Below the pieces are notes generated by a model, which searched no databases, had not been told where the DNA came from, and saw only the letters and a list, made by a program, of their open reading frames with translations. This document shows positions 1 through 10,027 of a stretch of 64,000 bases of DNA, piece by piece (position 1 is the stretch's first letter; every line of letters begins with the position of its first letter). Source of the DNA: Mytilinidion resinicola. Its lineage: Eukaryota > Ascomycota > Dothideomycetes > Mytilinidiales > Mytilinidiaceae. The stretch covers positions 1,673,539 through 1,737,538 of the forward strand of contig NW_022985444.1 in NCBI RefSeq assembly GCF_010093595.1, read 5' to 3'. A program made the position numbers and the translations under genes.

Positions 1-474
1 AGAAAGGACAAGTGGTTACTACGACTTCTCTGGTACCGAAGGGACATCGCCATGGTTCCGCGGGGCGAGAAGTAGTCCACTGCAACTCAAATGTGGATAC
101 TATGAGCAAATTTAGCAGGTCGCTACTAAGTAAAGACCTACGAGTGTTATAGTTAGAAACGTTCCACATCGTCGCTCGTCTCTTTCATCTCTTCTCCGTT
201 CTACGATAAAGGCATACCCTACCAACGACAACACCATGACCCTGAACTCACCCGAACTCGCGCGTCCCTCGATGGAGACCTTGATTTAGCACACCGAGAA
301 ATCAACCAAAGAGGAAACCCAGAAACGAAATGGCAAAGAGGAGAGCTGCAACTGCCGCGTCAGCCGCACTCCACGTACCATCCATCTCCCCGATATAAGC
401 AAGAAATCCCCACCCCCACCATATGTCTTGAAGCGTTTGATAGCAGTAACTAGGTACTAACTCATTTCGTAGCG
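1..474. other. Left edge, no gene supported
   Basis: No long frame and no recognisable protein segment is visible on either strand. A plausible splice acceptor with a branch-like TACTAAC lies at about 455-472, so an upstream exon of the next small gene may sit here. The ATG at 330 followed by a GT donor at 375 does not give the correct phase, so I could not place the exon. Confidence 0.4.
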
Positions 475-930
475 GTTCCTCAAACCACCAAAGATTGCAT
501 TTCCAACATATCCTTCGGCTTGTTCGTTGCCTTAATCTTCTACGGGTTTTATATGATAATGTGCATTCCTCTCGATTTAGCCAAGCAAAGTGCGGACCAC
601 GAGTTCCAACTGCAGATGGAGCATATCAGACTCCAGTACGCTAGCGTCGAGGCCAGCAAGTGCAGTACACCGGCTGTTCCGACTCCTGAGGCGGCTACGA
701 ATTGCTGTGTAGCTAACGACTGCATCGTCTGTCCCGAGGACGCGACGTCCCTCTCCGATGGTGTGTTGCGCGTGTTCTACGACGAAGCGAGCCTGAGAGT
801 CTTGGGCTGGGCCAAGGTGGACGAGATCCCGCCCACTGAGGGGGCTGGTGACAGACCAACTTCCGAGCCAATTGTTGAAGATTCGGCGCAGAAGAGGACG
901 TGGGTAAAGATTGTATCAACTTGTGGATAG
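475..930 (+). CDS. Small putative membrane protein, 5' end unresolved
   Basis: I do not recognise this protein. The frame is open from 475, just after a possible acceptor at 471-472 with a TACTAAC branch-like site, and ends at 930. There is no in-frame ATG before the hydrophobic stretch, so either a first exon is missing or translation starts at the internal Met in the helix. One hydrophobic segment of about 20 residues ([18 protein letters not shown]) is followed by a soluble tail containing a cysteine cluster ([10 protein letters not shown]). This would fit a single-pass membrane or secreted protein. No neighbour helps with function, and it could also be a non-coding open frame. Confidence 0.3.
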   Translation, partial: VPQTTKDCISNISFGLFVALIFYGFYMIMCIPLDLAKQSADHEFQLQMEHIRLQYASVEASKCSTPAVPTPEAATNCCVANDCIVCPEDATSLSDGVLRVFYDEASLRVLGWAKVDEIPPTEGAGDRPTSEPIVEDSAQKRTWVKIVSTCG

Positions 931-1421
931 AGATTGTACCAAATTGATATTTTAACAGTTTTTACTTTGAGATGCGTCTCGCGAAGGCAGTGCACAGGGT
1001 GGACAGTATCATTTTAGAATGACTAGAGCAGACTAGATGCAGATATGACGGGGATAAGCTGTGGATTACGTCATGATGGGTTGATCGGTGGAAGATCCTT
1101 GGGCGGAGGAGGAGTTCTAGGAAGAGGCCTACGAATGCAAAATATGTGGTGGAGGATACAGGACTAGGTCATAAGTCTAGGGACACGGACATACGGCTGC
1201 TCCGGCTTCGTTCTTGCGCTTTGGACACCACTGTAAGGAGTGTCATAGGAGAAATGTCAAAAGGTAGTCAAAAGGTAGTCTAATTTTGCACTGCGTTGAT
1301 CTTTACATCGTATTTGTAGTTGACAAAGCGTGTCGGGGTATTCTACCCAAGCCAGTTGCATGGAGTGCCCAAACTTATGTCTTGGTACTGCACCATCGTG
1401 GGCAGTAAATATACACATCAA
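931..1421. other. Intergenic, convergent 3' ends
   Basis: Lies between the end of the small plus-strand frame and the 3' end of the large minus-strand gene. Contains an immediate duplication of AAAAGGTAGTC (1258-1281) and no supported gene. Confidence 0.4.
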
Positions 1422-4400
1422 CTACGGCTCCTCAGTCTTATATCCAGGCGGCAAGAAGATATTGAAACCCCGAATCAAGTCCGGCTTTCCCTCGAAAAGG
1501 CTAGAGATCCAATACAAAGCACCAGGCGAATCGATCCGTCCGCTCCGGAAATCTCTTAGCACCTGCTGGAAACGCTCGACAACATCGGGCTGATCTGCGT
1601 ATTCTGCTTTAACTTGGTTGATATAGCTCTCAGGTAGGCCATGCGGCGACGATGTCGACGAGCGAGAGGGGGCCGTGGGGGTCTGAGGCTGAGATGGCTC
1701 TTCTGGAAGCTGTACTGATGAGCGCTGCGAAGGCGCTTCAATCGTGAAAGCCGCCGGTCTCGCGTCCCGGATCCTCCTCGTACGATTCGCAAGCTCATCA
1801 ATTTCCTCTGTGCTCAAGGCACGCTGTACAATAAGAGAATCTATACGCTCCTCGAACTCCTCGCCAGCTTCCTTCAGTGCCTCAGGACTAACGAGTTTCC
1901 GATCAAGCTTAGTCCACCGCGCAGCCGGTGTAACCTGCATTTTCCCGGGCTTGGAGAGTTCGTCAAAGGACCCCCGTCTTGCTTCCTGACGCTTCTCAAG
2001 CCACTCGTCCGTTCTCGACTCCCGGATCTGCTCTGTACGAGTTGCTAGCGCTTGGATCTCCTCCTTCGTTAGCACGCGTAGAACGACGACGGAGTCGATG
2101 CGTTCTTCGAAGCGCTCTTTCGCCTGCTCCAACGCTTCGGGGTTGACTAGGCGTCGGTCGATTTTGGTCCACCGGGCTCCAGCAGGTATTCCCTTAGGGT
2201 CTGCGCCCTTCCTTAGAGCAGCACCTTCTCGTATCACGTTGGTGTCTTCTGGGAACTTTGAGGTAGGGGGACGTAGGATACTCTTTTGGGCTCCGCTGGC
2301 AGGTATTGCTAGGGACCCGGATTTCTTGGTGTCAGGATCAGAGGGCTTGAGGTCCGTAGGCTGTTTAGCTTCCCGCCAGGCTGGCTCTGTATCTCTATAC
2401 ATCCCGGCGGGATCGGTATACGAGTAATGCCCCTCTATAAGCTCGGTTGGAAAGCTTCCACGACTGTTGGCGTGGGACTCAGCGCTGCCTAGTTGCTCAT
2501 GTGGGAGATCGGAGAATCTTGTCTGGGTCTCCCGGGCTGTGGACTGGTCGCTTGCCTTCTTTGGACCTTCTTTAGTATCTGCATCCGATGCGAATGGATA
2601 TTGTGTTGCCAATGGCTCGCTGCCATAATTGACGGCTTGAAATGAGTCCCGGTCTTTACTCCACACCTCTGGCGGGGCGTCCTCCTTCGTCGGAGATTCT
2701 TTCCACTGCGGGTCTTCGGAGTCGCTTTGAGGCGTTGGAGTATACCATGTTTTGACGAAGGAACCCCTGCCCGGTTCGCGGATGTTTTCATTTATCGCTC
2801 TGAGCAGCCGCTTGGTCACTCCGTAAGCCTCTGGGAATTCAACCTCGACCCGATGGCCGTGTTTCAGAGCCGTATTGTAGACGTTGCCACCTGATTCAAT
2901 GAACAGAAGCTCAGCTACGTTTTCTGCCAGACGAGTTCCTTCTCCGCAGAGGCTTCCATAGGTGCGGTAGACGTGGATTGGGTCCTGGCATTGATCACAG
3001 CTGGCTGCGTGTGCTTCGAATCTTTCAATGGCTTCTATTTCGTCAGGATCAAGCGGGCGTGGCGGAATCGCGCTTGGAGACTGCGAGAACTTGACGCTCC
3101 TCTGCCGTTCGTACTTCCCTGCAGCTATTCCAATGCTGCTTTTAGAATCCTCACGGTTTCTACTGGGTATTTGGATTGGAGTGCTTCCAATTGATTCGAG
3201 CTGCTGTTTTACTATATTTTCGGCGCCAATCATGGCCAAAGCCTCGTTTGCGTTGTGATCAATTGGAGGGAAGAATTGCCTGCAAGGTTTCGTTAAAAAG
3301 TGTACTGGGCTAGTATGGAGTTCAACTGAGGGCGTCGAAGGGCACGTAGGGAATCACGATAGACTTACGGAAGCAGTTTCTTGTATGTAGTTTGCTCATA
3401 ATCTCCGTACACGCAGAAGATGATTTTCTCAATTCTGGTAATCCTGTTCTCGTCCAGAAATTTTCGAACCTCAGCCATCCCGACCTCAGCCGATTCACTT
3501 GGGTATCGAAGTTCCCCTGCTCCAAGGGCGGGAAAAGCAATGGTCCGAGCCCCAATATCGACAGCCATCTTGAGAGCATTTTGGTAGCACTGTCGTAACA
3601 GTGGCATTGACTTATCATTGAAGAATTCTGGCGGCACAGTGTGTATGACGTGTCTGCATGGAAGCAAGTATCCCTGAGTGTGTCGAACGCCGCCTTCCCT
3701 TAGCATGCCGAACTTAGAGCAGTCTTCTTGCATTGTCAGCCCGCCAGCCTTGAATATCGCCCGATCAAGGGTACCAAGCCCGGAGAATGCCATATCAGTT
3801 GAGTTGACAATGGCATCGACATGGAGACGAGTAATGTCGTGTTTGATGAAGCATACTGTGCTATTGGCGTGGCCGCTTGGTGTGACGCTCGTGGATACGT
3901 TTTCCTCCAGTTCTCCCAGCTGGTATAGGCGGCTCAGGGAAGGGATGTCGCTCGCCCTGAGTAGATTAGTTTGATGCCCCTTGCTCTCCCAAGCCTCAGC
4001 GCTAAATCCTCGGGCAAGCAGCGCTTCATCGAATACCTTCGTGGGGACGTGTTGGACAACCCCTCCGGACTGATTGAGGCGGTAACGAGATAATTTGTCC
4101 CGAAGTAAACCCATGTCATTGGGCTCTCTTCCATTTCTAAGGATAGTCAGTACTGCATTTTTCAAAGAGAAAGGCTTCGCGTACAATTTGAGAATATCGG
4201 AAAGACTTTGAAGGAAATTTCCGCAAAGTTCTGTAAGCTCAACGAACGTAAGGCCCTGAGCATTCATCAGATGGAAGATGTAGCTTTCCCAAATATCTTT
4301 GTGCGTCGGAGTGCCAACATTCCTGGTATACGTTGTCTGCATGACAATCTCATGAACGCCACCAGCGACGTTTCGTAGAACGCAACAGATCAGATCAAGA

Positions 4401-7400
4401 TCAGCTGCTCTTTGTTCTGTCATGCTGTGGATAGTCGAAGAACCCTCGAAAAGTTTCTCTAGCTCTGCCAGTGTTGAAGCTATGAAAACTAATTCTCTGA
4501 TGATAGTCTCTTGGAAGTCAGGGACTCTGTCGCGGAAGACCACGAGGTCTTCTGCAATGCCTTCAATCTGTTCATGCAGTTCTTTTAGTTCCCATACATA
4601 CGCCGAATATCGATGTTCCAGGTAAGGTTTGATGTTGCTTGTGGAGATTGGGCCGGTTGAAGCAATGGTGTTCTCACTTCCGGAGATACCTGACGGCTCC
4701 GCTAACGGGGTTATGGAAGATTCCGATGTGGAAGGAAAGAAAATCCTGGAGAGAAGCATGTTAGCAGACGAAGTACGAGGGAAGCCTCAATCAAGCTTAC
4801 GGCAAATTATCCCAATATGTCTGCCAGTCTCGCTCTGTGAAAACACAGAAGATGATCCGATCGAACAAAACTCCCTTCCCACTGTCCAAATACTCCCTTA
4901 CCGTCCGAATAGCCACCGTCGCGGCTCTCGACGGAGGAAACCCGAATCCGCCGGCACTAAGCGTTGGGAACGCAATAGTCCTCAGCTGGTTCTGCTCGGC
5001 CGTTTCCAAAGCGCGCCTGTAGCATTCCGCAAGAAGACCATTAGAGACTTTTCCCATTGTGAATGCATAGTGCGGCCTCACGGCATGGATAATCTTTTTG
5101 CACGGAAGATTATACGCATCGGTCATCACCACCTCGCCTGTGGATCGAAGGCGTTTAATCGAGTCCACCTCTTTCTGTAATTCTGGACCTGCGATCTTGT
5201 GTACTAGGCGACTGAGGTCTGAGCCGACTTTGGCCATGTTACGGCCGACAGCGTTGACGATTGCATCTACTTGTAGCGTAGTTATATCCTTGAAAACGAG
5301 GCTAATCGTGTTGTTAAGCATTTCGTTTCGATTCCCTTGAAGACTATGACGTGGAAGATGTTTGCCAGTGTAGAGTTGCTGAAGCGTAGGAATATCTGAA
5401 AGCGTCGTGATCCCCTTCAAATTTCTAACTGGAGGGCCAGAAGCAGACCCATGCTCGACTTGGTTGCGTCGTTGAGGCTTGACGCTGAACAACGAATCTG
5501 AATTGTCATCTACTTGATCTGGTAATTCGGAAATCAACGTGGCAAACTCTGCAAAGCGAGTAGTGGGCCCGATGTTCTCTTCTACACTGAAAACTACCCC
5601 TGGGAACTTAGATTCGTCTATGGCTTCCAATGCGTTCGTCGCTGACATGATGTCTGTGAATCTTGCGTGTCCGCTGCATTTATCCTCGGTGAATTTCAGA
5701 CCAGACATCGATCGGTAGCCAGGGCGCGACTCGAAGAATTGCTGCAACAGACCGGCCTGTAGATCGCTACTACTTTGGGGTAGGTCTGCAAAATGCAGTC
5801 TGGCAGTGAGCGTTTTCGCCGCCGTGTCTAGATTTGAGACATCCGGGTCTGGTGTCGTTTTCTCGGCTCGGAGAGGAGGTTCGTCTGAGTCTAGTCCGCC
5901 CGAGGACAGGAAGACATCCATTCTCTGACCTCTGGTATCGGGAAGGCGATGCAGCAGATCACTAAAGAGCGCAGTTCCTGGTTGCCGTTCTGGTGATTGT
6001 GCGTCTAGAGACCCAACCTTGCCAGCAAGTCGTTCTATCTTGGACGATAAATCGTCAGATCGATTATTTGCCTCGAAGAAACCCCAATCAACTGGTTCTT
6101 CATCTTCAGAATCGACACTGAGGTCTTGTGAGGCGCTGTACGCTTCACTTCTCCCGCGTGACGCAACACCACTCCCTCCATCTGAATGGTCTTCCGCTGT
6201 ATCGACGTCCTTGGGGAGGGCAAACGCAGCAAATCGCTCCAGGTGGTTGGCAATGTGGTTTTGCAGACCGCCCTCCATAGTCGCATCAGCTCGGCACAAT
6301 GGACACTTCGGACGTAAGTCAATGGAGGATGTTTCTCCAACCCTCAAGATGCTTTTGATCTGATCGTCTGGAAAACTTCCTGGGTGCTCGGCGTGGAGGT
6401 GCTCTTCAAGCCCGCTGCTGGATTTGTAGATGGAATTCTTGTGCTCCGGGCATCGCCATAGCTTTCTGTGGCCAGCTTCATGTTCAATCCATTCACGGCG
6501 GCTCCGGAAGAGCTGGTCTCCGATGGGGCAATCTTCGTAAGTGCAAACATATGGTTGCAGATCTTGTAGGAGATGGGTTCTCCAAGCGCGGCCTCTGCCA
6601 TACCGAGCCGGACAAATGATGTAGCAGTAAGGACACTCGAAGTCTCGATCTTCGATGGCTTGTTTTGGAGGAGGAGGAAGCTCAATACCATGCCCCGTTA
6701 GGTCTCGCGTGGTAGTAGCGTAAGAAGTTACTGATTGACTGTCTACTATCTCATCGAGAGAGCGGTGGTGCTGAGTAGCCTCTGTACCTGACAGCATGGA
6801 CTTTGGAGCCCATTTGCTCTGTGTCAAAGGGGTGTTTTGAACGGTCTCCGGCTTTGCTTGGCTGTCCTCCGGCGTGGTTTGGGGGCTCAAGAAATCTGGG
6901 GTTACTGGCGCTGGCACCAGCATAGCATCAGCAAAGGTAGATGATGCACCAAGTTTGTCTCTATGTCTCCGCCAGTACTTAAACTGACGCCTTCTGAGAG
7001 TGATGGCTTTACTCAAGCGTTCGACGAGGTATTCATCAGCTGGGTCTGCCGCATCCGAAGTAGATTGGCGGAAGTTTGTGAGCAGCTCCCGCGTGTGCTT
7101 CTCATCAAAAAGCGCATATTGCTCAAAGGTATCGATGCCAGTGTCCGGATCCGTTGGTCTAAAAGATGCAGCTTTCAAAGACCTGGAACGAAGTGTGGGA
7201 GACCGAATCCTGACGGAAAGCTTGTACAGATTGTCGATGATATCAACAATGTCGAGGAATCTCTGCGCAAGCTCTGACTTTGGAGTTGATCCGTCATCGC
7301 CATCGTCGCTGTCTTCCTCGTTCTGGCTCCAGTCATCATCTTCATCTTCGCTCTCATATTTAGCTAGCTTCTCGTAAGGCAAGCGGCTACCAGAGACCAC

Positions 7401-7676
7401 GGCGAGGGCCTCCGAAAGATTAGTCCTGAGTTCTTCGAGCAGCTTCAGTATGTTGGTTTGCAGCAGTGGCGAGTCGCGGAGACGGTAATCCAAGGAGCTG
7501 TGCCCTTTCTGGAGGGCTCCGAGATTCCCAGACCAGACCCGGAAGCGGCCATGCTCGTCTTCGAGTGCTTCAGGGTTGATATGTTCCCTAGCGGCGTCAT
7601 CACCGGCCTGGAGGCCGCTGGAGAGAGACTGAAATTGGAGTACACAGGCAGCGGTGCCTAATCTGATTTCCGACAT
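1422..7676 (-). CDS. Giant multidomain protein: C2H2 region, RRM-like, two macro domains, PAH
   Basis: Three exons: 7676-4801, 4745-3369 and 3279-1422. Introns 4746-4800 (55 nt) and 3280-3368 (89 nt) both start GTAAG and both lie in phase 2. The sum is 6111 nt, or 2036 residues. ATG 7676 is chosen because the frame upstream has no ATG and the context (AAAATG) is good. Domains seen: an N-terminal helical and acidic region of the type preceding fungal acuF-like zinc fingers (1-245); C2H2-type fingers (346-488, ECPYC, CTYEDC, CPLC); an RRM-like segment (625-705); macro 1 (789-959, DITTLQVDAIVNAV); a helical linker; macro 2 (1253-1418, DITRLHVDAIVNST); a segment with a CDQC pair (1493-1586); two copies of a charged repeat resembling DUF8035 (1787-1840, 1872-1925); and a C-terminal PAH fold (1968-2032). 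Macro domains bind or hydrolyse ADP-ribose and PAH domains bind repressor peptides. The combined role is inference: nucleic-acid-linked ADP-ribose sensing or a nuclear defence/regulatory factor. Splitting into two or three genes is possible but the splice phases argue against it. Confidence 0.8.
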
Positions 7677-8129
7677 TTTCGGATGGGAACATAGTGACTG
7701 AAGGGCTTGCTTCGTTGATAAAACTTCCTGATGCCTACGAGGCAGACTGGCTGAGGTCCTTGGCTTGTCCCGCCAAATGGTCTCCACTATCTTGATGTGA
7801 AGCTATGCCGGTTATGGAAGCAGATATATCGCTCTCCACGACCTTGTAACACCACTGCAAAGGGTTGATAGCTCTAAAATCGAGGTTTATGTTCATTTAT
7901 AGCTTCGTGTATATAATCTCGAAATGCCAAGTTGCTGGGTAGAACTTGGAAACCCCGTCGATGCGGCTGATGCTATGCACACAGCCCGCATGGTAATAGC
8001 GTCGCGAGGGCATCTCTCGTCTCCCCTCACCCCACAAGCTTACAAAATCTCTTCCTCCCCAAGAACTCGCACTCTACCTACACCTAGGAATGCTTCAAGT
8101 CGTAAAGCACCTACCATGCTTGCCCTGCC
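7677..8129. promoter_or_regulatory. Shared divergent promoter of the macro-domain and DUF7580 genes
   Basis: 453 bp separate the two head-to-head start codons, so both promoters must lie here or overlap. The plus-strand side carries upstream open frames (ATG 7924 and ATG 8116) ending at the DUF7580 start. No specific factor site is claimed. Confidence 0.6.
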
Positions 8130-8133
8130 ATGA
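8116..8133 (+). promoter_or_regulatory. Upstream mini-ORF overlapping the DUF7580 start
   Basis: ATG CTT GCC CTG CCA TGA: a five-codon frame whose stop overlaps the ATG of the downstream gene (ATGA at 8130-8133). It is the last part of a 69-codon frame opening at 7924. Overlapping stop/start arrangements often make translation of the main frame depend on reinitiation or leaky scanning. Whether the transcript includes it is unknown. Confidence 0.4.
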
Positions 8134-10027
8134 GTGGAGCCGAAGTTGCCGGGCTCCTCCTGGCCGTGATGCCACTGTTCATCTCAGCCCTCGAAGACTA
8201 CAATGACGGCCTAGATCCCGTCAAGGCCTTCCTAAGATGGGAACGAGAACTCCCCCAATTCATTCGGAAGCTCCGAAATCAGCATGTCCACTACGAGCAG
8301 ACCTTACGCCTGCTACTCGCCCCAATAACGACAGAATTCGACCTCGCGGAAATGATTGCGGATCCAAATGGCGAGCTGTGGAAGGAGGAGTCGATGGCGG
8401 AAAAGCTGCAGGAGAAGCTTGCGGAGTCGTATAAGGCGTACCAAAGCACTATTCAGGATATTGAGAGAATCATGAAGAAGATTGCGAGCAAGTTGGATCT
8501 AGAACGGGCGAGTAATGTATGCAAATTCCCCCACATTCCTCACTTCAAATACGTGTTGCTTACCGCGAATACCTTCCAGCTTACCCGGAATGAACTCGAA
8601 GCGATGCTCATAGCAAACCCCCGCCAAGCGAACCAGAAATATGAATTCCGGAAACGGGTGCGATTTGGGATGAACAAGAAGCATATCAAGGGTCTGCTAG
8701 AGGAATTAGACGAGTGCAACAAAGAGTTGGAGAGGTTTACGGATCGGAGCGAGAAGCTTGAACCTTTCAGGAAGGCTTCCAAGCCCTCGTTTGCGAAGCA
8801 CTTACAAAAGATACAATCGTATGCCAAGAATCTGCACCAAGTGCTGGTGCAGTCGTGGAGTTGTTCTTGCCGGTCTTCGCATTGCACCAACCTGCAGCTG
8901 GAACGGCGCATCTCGGGGGTTGCTTCGGGCATTGTGAAGAAGAAGGGAGATATGAGTCGGGATTTCTGCTTTACTGTGGCTTTCTCGAGTGACCCTGGGA
9001 CATGGCAGGAGGCTGAGATCCAGATCCATGAGAAGGAGATAGTAGACTCTTCGCCTGCTCCTTCTCCATACAAGCCAAAGTGAGTGGTCACTCTCCAGCA
9101 GAAGTGTTGGCTGTCAAAGCCAACGATATGTTATAGAATTCAAGATAGCTAACGGCAAATTTCAGGTTAAGCAAAGGAGTCAGCTGGTCCAGCATGGTTA
9201 ACCCACCTCCGCCATACTCCGAAGACGCTGAACCTGGATCTGTACCTGACGCCAAAACTTTACAAGAAATCGATGATCTTTGCTCCGCTATTCAAAAGTT
9301 TCAGATCAGTGTCCCATGTATCGGATTCTCCCTAGATGATAAAGGTAAGCTTCGCGGAGCTTATCCAGTAACACCACGCAAAGAGAAGGCAGTAGGTGGG
9401 CAGGAACTCATCACACTTGAGGAACTTCTGACACACCCGCCGGTGGTTAACGGCAGGCCGGCCAGGCTTACCAAGAGAGAAAGATACAGCCTTGCTGTCA
9501 CACTTGCATCGTCGACACTCCAGCTCAATGCAACACCCTGGTTCGACGATCAGTGGAGTAAGAAAGACATAGTGTTCCATCGCATCTCGGATGGGAATCG
9601 CCCAGTTGATATTGAGCATCCTTACGTGACGCAGAACTTTCACGAGGCTCAAAACGGAGTTGTCGCACAAGGAAAACCACCAAATCGAGCCTTTCACAAC
9701 AAGAACACAATCCTTCTAGCACTTGCGGTGGCGCTCTTGGAGCTCTACTTTGGCGTTTCGGCCGAGAAATACCAAGAAGGTGAGCTTTTCCCAGCTGGCG
9801 GCCAATCCAACCCATGGACGATATGCGCGATGGCCTACGAATGGACAGAAGTCGAGAGAGAGAATCTATCCGCCGCGTTCCTCGCGGCAGTCACGCACTG
9901 CCTGCGATGCTTCGGCGACCCTGGGAGTAGTCTCCAGGACCCTGTGTTTCTGCAAGCCGCAGTCGAAGGCATCTTGCTGCCACTGCAAGACGAACTAGCG
10001 CAGTTTCTTGGGAAAAATACTTCATAA
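8130..10027 (+). CDS. DUF7580-type fungal protein
   Basis: Two exons, 8130-9079 and 9166-10027. The 86-nt intron starts GTGAGT and has an AGCTAAC branch site. Joined length is 603 residues. The N-terminal 310 residues are helical and charged, beginning MSGAEVAGLLLAVMPLFISALEDY, a start usual in fungal proteins of this kind and in STAND-receptor N-terminal regions. The C-terminal half matches the DUF7580 pattern: LCSAIQKFQ, LTKRERYSLAVTLASSTLQL, TPWFDDQWSKKDIVF and LLALAVALLELYFG. Function of DUF7580 is not established. The family is expanded in filamentous fungi and often accompanies heterokaryon-incompatibility or NLR-like genes. Its divergent arrangement with the macro-domain gene suggests coexpression. 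Splice phase joins AA|G to give Lys, with no stop crossing. Confidence 0.8.
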
